32,819 nucleotides of DNA from Myxococcales bacterium (GTDB lineage Bacteria; Myxococcota_A; UBA9042). Position numbers and translations under genes: made by a program. The DNA is taken from assembly GCA_002726535.1 (NCBI GenBank), contig PBTG01000179.1:1-32819 (forward strand). The letters run 5' to 3'. Of this stretch, positions 16,617-24,171 are shown one piece after another. Below the pieces are notes generated by a model. The model ran no database searches. It saw nothing but the letters and a program-made list of their open reading frames with translations, and was not told the origin of the DNA. Every line of letters starts with the position of its first letter. Positions within the stretch are counted from its first letter, which is position 1.

Positions 16617-18281
16617 TTAGGCCCAGACGACCTTAGCTCCTTGGCTGTAAAAGCCCTCGAGCTTCGGTCCGTATGCATCTTCGACAGCTGTTCGGCGCAG
16701 CTTCATCGTAGGGGTCAGCATATTGTTCTCGATGGTCCACTCTTCGCTGACGACCGCGATGAACTCCAGGCGCTCGTGATGCTCGAGCTTGTCATTGGTC
16801 TGCGAGAGCAAGGTCTCAAAGGCAGCCGTGAGGCGATCTTTACTACCTGAATCGCTGACTTTACCTCGCTCCTCTTCGCTCAGAACCAAGAGCGCGCATG
16901 GTTGCGGATGTCCTGAGCCGGTGACCATCGACAACTCGACGTGGCCGTCGGTGTTGAGGATGTTTTCGATCGGCGCAGGTGCGACATATTTGCCCTTTGA
17001 GGTCTTAAAGAGCTCTTTGACGCGACCTGTAATTTTGAGCAGGCCATCGCTACGCCGCTCGCCTCTATCGCCAGTCTTGAAAAATCCCTCTTCTGTGAAG
17101 CACTCTGCGGTCAAATCTGGCTGTTTGTAGTAGCCCTGCATACAGCCAATCGATTTGATGAGGATCTCGCCCTCGGCGCTGATTTGTACGTCGACGCCCG
17201 GGTAGGGCACGCCCACGTATCCTGGCTCGCTAAAGCCTTCTTTGCTTAGGTGGGAGTAGGCGAAGTCTTCGCTCATGGCGTAGCCCTCAAGCAAGTTCAG
17301 GCCGAGCTTGCGGTACCAAGCAATCAACTCGGCGGGGATAGGCGCTGAGCCGCTGCCGGCTAGGCGAACCTGATCGAGCCCCAGTCCACCGAGGATCTTC
17401 TTTTTCACAATGCCGCCGAGGATTGGGATCTTCAGCAAGCGATTGAGCTTTTTCGCCGGCATTTTTTGGAACACACCCAACTGGAACTTGAGCCAAAGCC
17501 GTGGAACGGAGATGAACAGGGTTGGTCGAGCCCGGTTCAAATCTGCCACGAAGGTGTCCAAGGATTCGGCGAAAAATAAGTGTTGCGCGCCGATCATCGA
17601 AGAGCACTCGATGTAAGCGCGCTCAAACACGTGCGCCAAGGGCAGATAGCTCAAGCACCGATCCTGAGCGTTGAGCTCAAGCGCGTCGACGATCCCTTCG
17701 GCCGCTGCACTCATCTGTTTAAAGCCATGCATTACCCCTTTAGGTTGGCCAGTTGAGCCTGAGGTGTAGATGATCATACCGGTGTCTTCCGGCTCGCGAG
17801 CCGGTTTGCCGGCCAGGGGTTCATGATTGGCCACGATGTGATCGATGGTCATAAAATCATTGGCTGGAGCCAGAGGCATCGCGATGCAGGACAGATCGTC
17901 GGGGATCCCCTGTTGCATGTCATCCCAGGTGTCGAGTTTGCCGACGATCAGCAGTTTGGCGCCGCTGTGCTCGAGCACATACTTGGCACCCTCAGCGCTG
18001 ACGGTTGGAAAGATCGCTACGGTGCAGTATCCACCCATCCAGATCGCCAACTCGCTGATGATAAAGTGCGCGCAGTTCTTCGAGACGATGGCGACGTTGT
18101 CACCAGGCTCTAAGCCCTGAGATTGCATAAAGGTCGCGAGTCTTCGGGCTCGGTCCATGACCTCGCGCCAGGTATATTCTCGGACCTGGCCTCCACCGGT
18201 GGGTTGGGTGAAGTAGATTTTATCGGCATAACGGACCTCATTGTCATAGACATGATCCAATAGCAGCTTACCCGCGCTCAT
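16617..18281 (-). CDS. Long-chain fatty acid-CoA ligase / AMP-binding synthetase
   Basis: IIYTSGSTGQPKGVMHGFKQM (AMP-binding P-loop), LPLAHVFERAYIE, EGYAMSEDFAYSH, GFFKTGDRGERRSDGLLKITGRVKELFKTSKGKYVAPAPIEN. ATG at 18281 with AGGAGGTCATT upstream. Confidence 0.92.
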   Translation of the reverse strand: MSAGKLLLDHVYDNEVRYADKIYFTQPTGGGQVREYTWREVMDRARRLATFMQSQGLEPGDNVAIVSKNCAHFIISELAIWMGGYCTVAIFPTVSAEGAKYVLEHSGAKLLIVGKLDTWDDMQQGIPDDLSCIAMPLAPANDFMTIDHIVANHEPLAGKPAREPEDTGMIIYTSGSTGQPKGVMHGFKQMSAAAEGIVDALELNAQDRCLSYLPLAHVFERAYIECSSMIGAQHLFFAESLDTFVADLNRARPTLFISVPRLWLKFQLGVFQKMPAKKLNRLLKIPILGGIVKKKILGGLGLDQVRLAGSGSAPIPAELIAWYRKLGLNLLEGYAMSEDFAYSHLSKEGFSEPGYVGVPYPGVDVQISAEGEILIKSIGCMQGYYKQPDLTAECFTEEGFFKTGDRGERRSDGLLKITGRVKELFKTSKGKYVAPAPIENILNTDGHVELSMVTGSGHPQPCALLVLSEEERGKVSDSGSKDRLTAAFETLLSQTNDKLEHHERLEFIAVVSEEWTIENNMLTPTMKLRRTAVEDAYGPKLEGFYSQGAKVVWA

Positions 18282-18514
18282 AATGACCTCCTCAAATGCG
18301 TACACGTCGCGCCGGAGCATAACGCGACGTGGCTTCGACTGCGAGAGGGCGAACAAAAAAAACGGTCCTTGCTTGGTCCCGTGCGCGCAGCGCCGTATGC
18401 CAATCGACTTGTCCGCTCATCTAGCCGGTTCAAAGCAGGCAGATAGGCGCCGATTTTGAAACGCGCCCGGTGCAATCTTACTCTCTAGCTCCCAATGGAT
18501 TCGAAGACGAATCC

Positions 18515-19567
18515 TTACTTTTTGGCGCCAGCGTCGATCCAGTCTTTGATGAGTTGGCTCTGCTCAGGGCTCAGCCCCTTGGAGCCCGCTGGCATCTTTC
18601 CACCACAGTCATGCTGAGCGGAAGCGTCCACTTTGAGCCACAACAGGCTCTGTGCTGATTTGCCTGGGACGACGTAGGCTCCCGCTGCACATGCGCCCGC
18701 ATCTTTGGCGGTGCCCTTCATGAGCGCATCGTAATCGGCGTCAGAGTTGCCTGTAAGTTGTAGTGAGCCGGCGCCGCCGCCGTGGCAGTATCCGCCGGAA
18801 CATTGCGCGGCGATGATGTTGCCGTGGACACTGGACCAACTGGCAACCTTTTCGGGCGGACAGGCCTTGGCGCAGTTTTCCTTGGATTCGCCTTGTTTCA
18901 GGCAGTCGTTGTAGCAGGGCTGGGCGTAGTTGATTGTCTCACCGTCGCCTTTACCGTCGCCTTTGCCGTCGCCTTTGCCGTCGCCTTTGTCGTCGCCTTT
19001 GTCGTCGCCTTTTTGGGTAAAGCATTGGGCGATACAGGTGTCGTATTGGGTGCCCTCTTCAAGACAGGTCACCAGGCATTTACAGCCATCGTCACAAAAG
19101 GTCTTGTTACCAGTTTTGCCGATGCAACCGGAGTAACAACTATCGTAGGTGACCGTCTCACCGTCACCCTTGCCGTCGCCTTTGCCGTCGCCTTTGCCGT
19201 CGCCTTTGCCGTCGTCCTTTCCGCCACCGCAGGCTTTCGTGCAGACCTCTTTGCTCTGTCCTTTTGCGATGCAGCCGTCGTAGCAAGTCTTGTCGACATT
19301 TGCACCACCGCTACCGGCCCCACAAGAATCCTCACAGACCTCGTCCGATTGGCCTTTTTTCTTACAGGCGTCTAAGCAGGCTTGATCGATCTGGCCTCCA
19401 CCAGAGTCCGATGGTTCAGTGTCTTGGACTTGGCCGGCGTCAACTGCCCACCAATCGCCCGCGTCAGTGCTGCCACCAGCTGCCGATGACGTGGTGGAAT
19501 CATCGCTACAGCCAATCAGCAGACATAACGGGATAAGGACAATCAGCTTCATGAATTTTCGGGCCAT
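18515..19567 (-). CDS. Twin-CX3C repeat lipoprotein A with GDGK linkers and C-terminal CX4CH cytochrome-like domain
   Basis: MARKFMKLIVLIPLCLLIGCSDD lipobox; five CX3C-X9-CX3C modules (e.g. CYDGCIAKGQSKEVCTKAC, CYNDCLKQGESKENCAKAC); (GDGK)n linkers; C-terminal IIAAQCSGGYCHGG...CGGKMPAGSKGLSPEQSQLIKDWIDAGA. Confidence 0.88.
   Translation of the reverse strand: MARKFMKLIVLIPLCLLIGCSDDSTTSSAAGGSTDAGDWWAVDAGQVQDTEPSDSGGGQIDQACLDACKKKGQSDEVCEDSCGAGSGGANVDKTCYDGCIAKGQSKEVCTKACGGGKDDGKGDGKGDGKGDGKGDGETVTYDSCYSGCIGKTGNKTFCDDGCKCLVTCLEEGTQYDTCIAQCFTQKGDDKGDDKGDGKGDGKGDGKGDGETINYAQPCYNDCLKQGESKENCAKACPPEKVASWSSVHGNIIAAQCSGGYCHGGGAGSLQLTGNSDADYDALMKGTAKDAGACAAGAYVVPGKSAQSLLWLKVDASAQHDCGGKMPAGSKGLSPEQSQLIKDWIDAGAKK
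18942..19013. repeat. 12-bp tandem repeats encoding (GDGK/GDDK)n on the minus strand
   Basis: ccgtcgccttta/ccgtcgcctttg/ccgtcgcctttg/tcgtcgcctttg... six near-identical units. Confidence 0.9.
19161..19222. repeat. Second 12-bp tandem repeat tract, encoding (GDGK)n
   Basis: ccgtcacccttg/ccgtcgcctttg/ccgtcgcctttg/ccgtcgcctttg/ccgtcgtccttt on the plus strand; same unit type as 18942-19013 in the same gene. Confidence 0.9.
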
Positions 19568-19590
19568 GAATTCTCTCCAGGACGTTATTT

Positions 19591-20583
19591 TCAGCCATTC
19601 CAACATTGACTGGCGCATGAGTTCTCATCGGTGCCTTTGTTCAGGCAGTTGACATAGCACGTGCAGCCAGTTTGGCAGACGCTCTGTCCCCCGCCCTTAC
19701 CCGTGCAATCTTGCACGCAAGATTGCACGGTCATGGTCGTGCTGCCGCCGCCGCTCGATGAGCTGCCGCCGTCGCCTTTACCGCCGCTACTCGATGAGCT
19801 GCCGCCGTCGCCTTTGCCGCCACTGCTCGATGAGCTGCCGCCGCATGCAGACTCGCAGACCTGTTTGCTTTGCCCTTTGGCGATGCAGGTTTTGTAGCAG
19901 TCGTTCTGGGTATCGCCACCGCTGCTCGAACTGCTGCCACCGTCGCCTTTACCGCCGCTGCTCGATGAGCTGCCGCCGTCGCCCTTACCGCCGCTGCTCG
20001 ATGAGCTGCCGCCGCATGCAGACTCGCAGACTTGTTTGCTTTGCCCTTTGGCGATGCAGGCTTTGTAGCAATCGTTCTGGGTATCGCCACCGCTGCTCGA
20101 ACTGCTGCCGCCGCTCGAATTGCCACCGCTTGAGCTGCCTGTTCCGCCGCAGGCTTGGGTACAGTTCTCTTTACTCTGTCCTTTGGCGATGCATTCGTCA
20201 TAGCAGGCGTTGCCTTTATCGCCACCGCTTGAGGAGCCGCCGCTATCGCCACAATACTGCGTACACGTCTCTTTGGTCTCGCCTTTGGCAATACACTGGT
20301 CGTAGCAATCGCCGCCGGCGCCAGCGCCGCCTTTGTCGCCCGAATCACCGCACGCGCCCTTGCAGACCGCTTCGCTTTCGCCTTTGGCAATACAGGTTGA
20401 GTAGCAGTCGACGCCGCCCTCGCCTTTGTCGTCGCCCTTGTTCGAGGTGTTCGAATCGGCTTCCCACCACTCACCGGCGTCTGCGACGGTGCTTGAGTTC
20501 GACGAAACAGGGTCGCTGTCATTTCCACAAGCTGTAACCACAAAGATCACTAGCAGGGCAAGCAAACATCTCTTGGTGTTCAT
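19591..20583 (-). CDS. Twin-CX3C repeat lipoprotein B with SSSSSGGKGDGG linkers
   Basis: MNTKRCLLALLVIFVVTACGND lipobox; seven CX3C-X9-CX3C modules (CYSTCIAKGESEAVCKGAC, CYDQCIAKGETKETCTQYC, CYDECIAKGQSKENCTQAC, CYKACIAKGQSKQVCESAC, CYKTCIAKGQSKQVCESAC, CVQDCTGKGGGQSVCQTGC, CYVNCLNKGTDENSCASQC). GAAGGAGAGATCGAA upstream of the ATG. Confidence 0.88.
   Translation of the reverse strand: MNTKRCLLALLVIFVVTACGNDSDPVSSNSSTVADAGEWWEADSNTSNKGDDKGEGGVDCYSTCIAKGESEAVCKGACGDSGDKGGAGAGGDCYDQCIAKGETKETCTQYCGDSGGSSSGGDKGNACYDECIAKGQSKENCTQACGGTGSSSGGNSSGGSSSSSGGDTQNDCYKACIAKGQSKQVCESACGGSSSSSGGKGDGGSSSSSGGKGDGGSSSSSGGDTQNDCYKTCIAKGQSKQVCESACGGSSSSSGGKGDGGSSSSSGGKGDGGSSSSGGGSTTMTVQSCVQDCTGKGGGQSVCQTGCTCYVNCLNKGTDENSCASQCWNG
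19701..19730. repeat. Perfect 30-bp palindrome (14-bp arms, 2-nt centre) inside lipoprotein B
   Basis: CCGTGCAATCTTGC-AC-GCAAGATTGCACGG; arms are exact reverse complements. Confidence 0.95.
19749..20105. repeat. Tandem duplication of a 171-bp unit (57 aa: one twin-CX3C module plus Ser/Gly linker)
   Basis: gcatgcagactcgcagac...ttgctttgccctttggcgatgcag occurs at 19843 and again at 20014 (offset 171 bp), with matching flanking linker repeats and only scattered substitutions. Confidence 0.85.
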
Positions 20584-20630
20584 TTCGATCTCTCCTTCGC
20601 GTTTCGCTGACTCGCTGTCAGGCGCAGTAG

Positions 20631-22058
20631 TTATCCGGTTAAACCGGGGATCGGGCCTCGACAGTCTACATGATCTCCACGTTGACCTTGAGTTCTTTCA
20701 ATTCCGACGTGATCCAGCTCCAGCCCCATAGCTTGAGCCGTACTGACCAACAGGTGTTGGTGAGGCAATCCGGAGACTTCTGAGTAGCCATCCGGAGCTG
20801 CCGAGGAGGGAACCAGCACCTCAATCGGAGTTTCATGGGGTCGGTAGACGTATCGGCCTGTGTTGAAGTGCCAATCGCCGCCGATCAAGACGGGGCAGTA
20901 GTGCCAGTAGCCATGCCAGGGGTCACCGAGTTCCGAGCCCCAGACGATCAGGGTGTGGTCCATGACCGAGCCTCCCTGCGGATCGGGAAGGTCCGAGAGC
21001 ACCTGGACCAATCGAGCCATTTGTTTGGCGTGCCGATGGAGGTAATTGGTCATCGCGCCGTGCTTTTCGACGTTGTCATAAATGCTATGAGCGATGCCTT
21101 TGTGAACGTTATCACTGATGTGGTCCGCTCCAAACTCATCGGTCTTCATCTCGCCGAGCGACAAGGTCGCGACCCGCGTGACATCACAGCTAAAGGCAGC
21201 TCCGACCAGGTCGACCATGGTGTCAAAGCGCTCGTCGAAACTGGAGGTCGCGCCGGGCATTTTGATGGCGCCGTCGCATGACAAGTTCGCCATGCCTTCG
21301 AGCCGTTGACTCAAGCGATGAACCAGGTCGTAGTGGCCTTCGAGGCGCTGCCGATGGATCGGGTCGAGCTTCGGAGCGAGCTTGGAATACTCTCGCCACG
21401 CGTAGTTGAGCGCCTCACGATGGCCGCCAGTGAGCGGGTTTGGGTTCGCAGAGGGCCCAAAAATGCGTTGCCACACTTTGATTGGATCCGCCTCCAGAGG
21501 CAGGCGAGCCCCCTTCGCATCGTAGCTTACAGGTCGCCCAGGCTCACCGGAGTCGTTGATCGACATTTCCAGAGAGGGCAGTCGGTCCTTTCGGCTGATG
21601 TGGGTCGCAATGAGCTGATCCAAAGACATCTGTGTAGCGGCTGCTTCGGGTTTGCTGAAGTCCACATTCGCCCCAGTCCAAGCGTGAACCCAGCCCGTGT
21701 CATGGCGATTGCCGTCCATATCTAGCTCAGCGGTTCCGAGCGACAGGGCGTCGATGGGCAAAATACGATGGCGATGCTCAAAAAGGGGTTGGAGCGGTTT
21801 GCTCCAGTCAGCCTGGTCTAACTTGGTGAGATCGAGTTCAAATGGTTTGCTGTCATCGATGCCTTTAGGACGGATCTTCCAACTGTCGTAAGTCCAACCA
21901 TGACAGTGTGAGACCAACAAGAGTCGACGAATTGGCCCGCCAAGCGCAGCATTACCTGCGCCACCCTCGGCCAGAAGAGAGCGGCCGCCGATTCCAGCGC
22001 CGACGCCAAAGGCAGCACCTGAAAGCCCTAGAATTCGGAGAAAGTCACGTCGCTGCAT
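20631..22058 (-). CDS. DUF1552 family protein with Tat-type signal
   Basis: MQRRDFLRILGLSGAAFGVGAGIGG twin-Arg signal; DUF1552-like LLLVSHCHGWTYDSWKIRP, MSLDQLIATHI, GEMKTDEFGADHISDNVHKGIAH, HTLIVWGSELGDPWHGYWHYCPVLIGG, GLPHQHLLVSTAQAMGLE. Start overlaps the upstream stop (TAATG). Confidence 0.88.
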   Translation of the reverse strand: MQRRDFLRILGLSGAAFGVGAGIGGRSLLAEGGAGNAALGGPIRRLLLVSHCHGWTYDSWKIRPKGIDDSKPFELDLTKLDQADWSKPLQPLFEHRHRILPIDALSLGTAELDMDGNRHDTGWVHAWTGANVDFSKPEAAATQMSLDQLIATHISRKDRLPSLEMSINDSGEPGRPVSYDAKGARLPLEADPIKVWQRIFGPSANPNPLTGGHREALNYAWREYSKLAPKLDPIHRQRLEGHYDLVHRLSQRLEGMANLSCDGAIKMPGATSSFDERFDTMVDLVGAAFSCDVTRVATLSLGEMKTDEFGADHISDNVHKGIAHSIYDNVEKHGAMTNYLHRHAKQMARLVQVLSDLPDPQGGSVMDHTLIVWGSELGDPWHGYWHYCPVLIGGDWHFNTGRYVYRPHETPIEVLVPSSAAPDGYSEVSGLPHQHLLVSTAQAMGLELDHVGIERTQGQRGDHVDCRGPIPGLTG

Positions 22059-24088
22059 TAGTTCCCCTCCTGCTGAGCTGGAGCTTTGGTGTATCGGAAC
22101 ATTTCACTTGTCACCAGCGCCACCAGCAGTTCGATGACGTCGTCTTTGGTCCGGAAATCGGTTTGAATACGTTGAAGCTCTGGGTGATTGTCTTGGACTT
22201 CAGTGCCAGTCACGTAGCGCGTCCAGTGATGGACGTAGCAATCGCGCACCCGGTCGCTCTGAGCGAGCTTGCGCGCCAGATCTACTCCGTCAGTAAAGGC
22301 GATTGGCTCATCACCCCCGATGGGGAGCAGGCCGCTTGCGTCGACGTCTTTTTTTCCATCTTTGGCTCGCCAATGCCCGAAAGAGTCGTAGTGCTCAAAG
22401 GCGAAGCCGGCCATGTTCAGTCCCAAAGATTCGTGACAGCCACTGCAGGCGGGTCCGCTGGTCGCTGCTTGGGTGCGTTCGCGGTTGGTGCTCGAGTCGT
22501 CAGGTGTGTCCGGCGGAGCCGCGGCCTCGGCGTTCGCTGGTGGCGCGCCGAACTTGATGCAAGCGACTCGTTCGAGCAGGCGCTTGCCTCGTAAAATGGG
22601 CGAGGGGTGCACGGCATGGGCGCCAAGTGCGAGCACTGAGGGCAAGGTCAAGATGCCAGCGCGCTGGGTCTTTTCAAAGGTGGCCGGATGGAAAGTAACC
22701 GTGTATTGCGTCGACGCCGCTGCCACGCCAGCGACCATCCCTGAGGTCTGTTTTTTCGGGTCTAAGTCGACTTTGGTCTCGTCGATTGTACAGCCCGTCC
22801 CTTTGCCCTTCGAACTCTGCCCTTTAAATTCGACGCTGTCACATACGCCCGTTCCGTAGACAGGCGCGGTGAACGATGACACGTAGCCATTTTCCATCGT
22901 CATTAAAGCAGTCAGGGTTCCAACCTTCGCGCCGCCAGCGACTGTGTCGCCTTGAGCATCTGGTTGGCCAAACAACGCGTCACGAATGAACAGATCTGTC
23001 TCGACTTTGTATGAAAAGCGTAGCGGGTTCATCAGAGCTGGCCATTCGCCGTCGCCGGTGGTGTCCAGTGGCGGTACCGGAGGGATCCCGAAGAGCGGCC
23101 CATACACCCGCCTTGACGGAGAGATTCGATAGAGCCGATCCGTACCCAGCCACTGATGATGAAAGTGTTGAAGCCCCTTGAGCGCTTTGGGGTCGTTGAG
23201 CATGCGCCGAGCTTGCGCTTCGACTTGAGCGCGGGTTTCCAACTGTCCAGATGCGGCTGCAGCGAAGAGCTCTTGATCCGGCATTGTGTCCCACAGTGCG
23301 TAGCTGAGCCGAGAGGCCATTTCCCAACTCGTCAACGGCAGCGCGTCGCCGATGCGACGACTCACGTCGCCTCGTTCGACGCGAAACATGAAGGCTGGTG
23401 CTTGTAAAATCGCTGAGACGCTCAGCCCGATGGCTTGCTCAGGCGTCCCCAAGAGCGCCATGGTTTGCCAGAGCGACTGAAGCCGCAGCGTCTCTTTGCT
23501 GCTCAGCGGGCGTCGCCAAGCTCTGGCAGCGAAGCGAATCAAGCTCTGCTCAGCACACGAACTCTGTGCTTCGGCCTCGAGGTCTGCAAAGCCCTCACAT
23601 GTAAAAAATACCGGAGAGACCAGAGCGAAGGCGCCGAAATGTCTGGCCGCCTTTTGGATTTGTTCGGTCAAGTAGTCTGAGGGGACTTGGCCGCCATCGA
23701 CCCCTTCAAATCCATCGACTCGGGCTTCATCGGGGAAAGAATAGGGCCAAACAGCCGGTGCAGGCGATCCGATCCCAAAGATGCCTCCGCCAGCGCCCAA
23801 GGGAGCCGCAATTCCCAGTTGCGGAGCTGCAGGCCACTGATTGACATCACTGGAAAAGCCCATCAGGTCGCGGACGCTGTTGTTGAACTCGGTCGGTGTT
23901 AGGGCAATGAGGGGATTTTGCTCGGTCGGGGCGACCTTGTCAGTGACGGGCGTTTCGCAGCCCAACACCAACGTGGATGCCAGGACAATCGGCCACAGCC
24001 GACGCAGGCAAGCTACGAGCTGTGGCCTCGCGCCTGTGGTTGGATGCGACCATTCACGATTGGCGGTATTTGCTGCAGACTCTAGCAT
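22058..24088 (-). CDS. DUF1592/DUF1588/DUF1595-type lipoprotein with a c-type heme-like motif
   Basis: LVLGCETP lipobox; NPLIALTPTEFNNSVRDLMG, RFAARAWRRPLSSKETLRL, MASRLSYALWDTMPDQELFAAAASGQL, HFHHQWLG, RAGILTLPSVLALGAHAVHPSPILRGKRLLERVACIKFGAPP, PACSGCHESLGLNMAGFAFEHYDSFGHWR. ATG at 24088 with AGGAG upstream. Confidence 0.9.
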   Translation of the reverse strand: MLESAANTANREWSHPTTGARPQLVACLRRLWPIVLASTLVLGCETPVTDKVAPTEQNPLIALTPTEFNNSVRDLMGFSSDVNQWPAAPQLGIAAPLGAGGGIFGIGSPAPAVWPYSFPDEARVDGFEGVDGGQVPSDYLTEQIQKAARHFGAFALVSPVFFTCEGFADLEAEAQSSCAEQSLIRFAARAWRRPLSSKETLRLQSLWQTMALLGTPEQAIGLSVSAILQAPAFMFRVERGDVSRRIGDALPLTSWEMASRLSYALWDTMPDQELFAAAASGQLETRAQVEAQARRMLNDPKALKGLQHFHHQWLGTDRLYRISPSRRVYGPLFGIPPVPPLDTTGDGEWPALMNPLRFSYKVETDLFIRDALFGQPDAQGDTVAGGAKVGTLTALMTMENGYVSSFTAPVYGTGVCDSVEFKGQSSKGKGTGCTIDETKVDLDPKKQTSGMVAGVAAASTQYTVTFHPATFEKTQRAGILTLPSVLALGAHAVHPSPILRGKRLLERVACIKFGAPPANAEAAAPPDTPDDSSTNRERTQAATSGPACSGCHESLGLNMAGFAFEHYDSFGHWRAKDGKKDVDASGLLPIGGDEPIAFTDGVDLARKLAQSDRVRDCYVHHWTRYVTGTEVQDNHPELQRIQTDFRTKDDVIELLVALVTSEMFRYTKAPAQQEGN

Positions 24089-24171
24089 TCGGGCTCTCCT
24101 ACAGGACACAAACTGAAATCAAATGAGATCTGTCTCAGCGGAGGCTGGCTCCATTGAGACAGATCGTTGTC

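Noticed and set aside
18410-18480. GCCGGTTCAAAG sequence resembling a tRNA T-arm
   Set aside because: No matching acceptor, D- or anticodon stems around it; no cloverleaf can be drawn.
18782-19375. 197-aa plus-strand hydrophobic ORF (VAFAVAFAVAFVVAF...)
   Set aside because: Reverse-complement reading of the GDGK repeats in lipoprotein A; the hydrophobicity is a by-product of the repeat.
19731-20543. 270-aa minus and 259-aa plus overlapping ORFs (19731-20543, 19758-20537)
   Set aside because: Alternative frames of the Ser/Gly repeat region of lipoprotein B; Ala/Lys/Arg- or Cys/Arg-only composition, no signal peptide or plausible domain.
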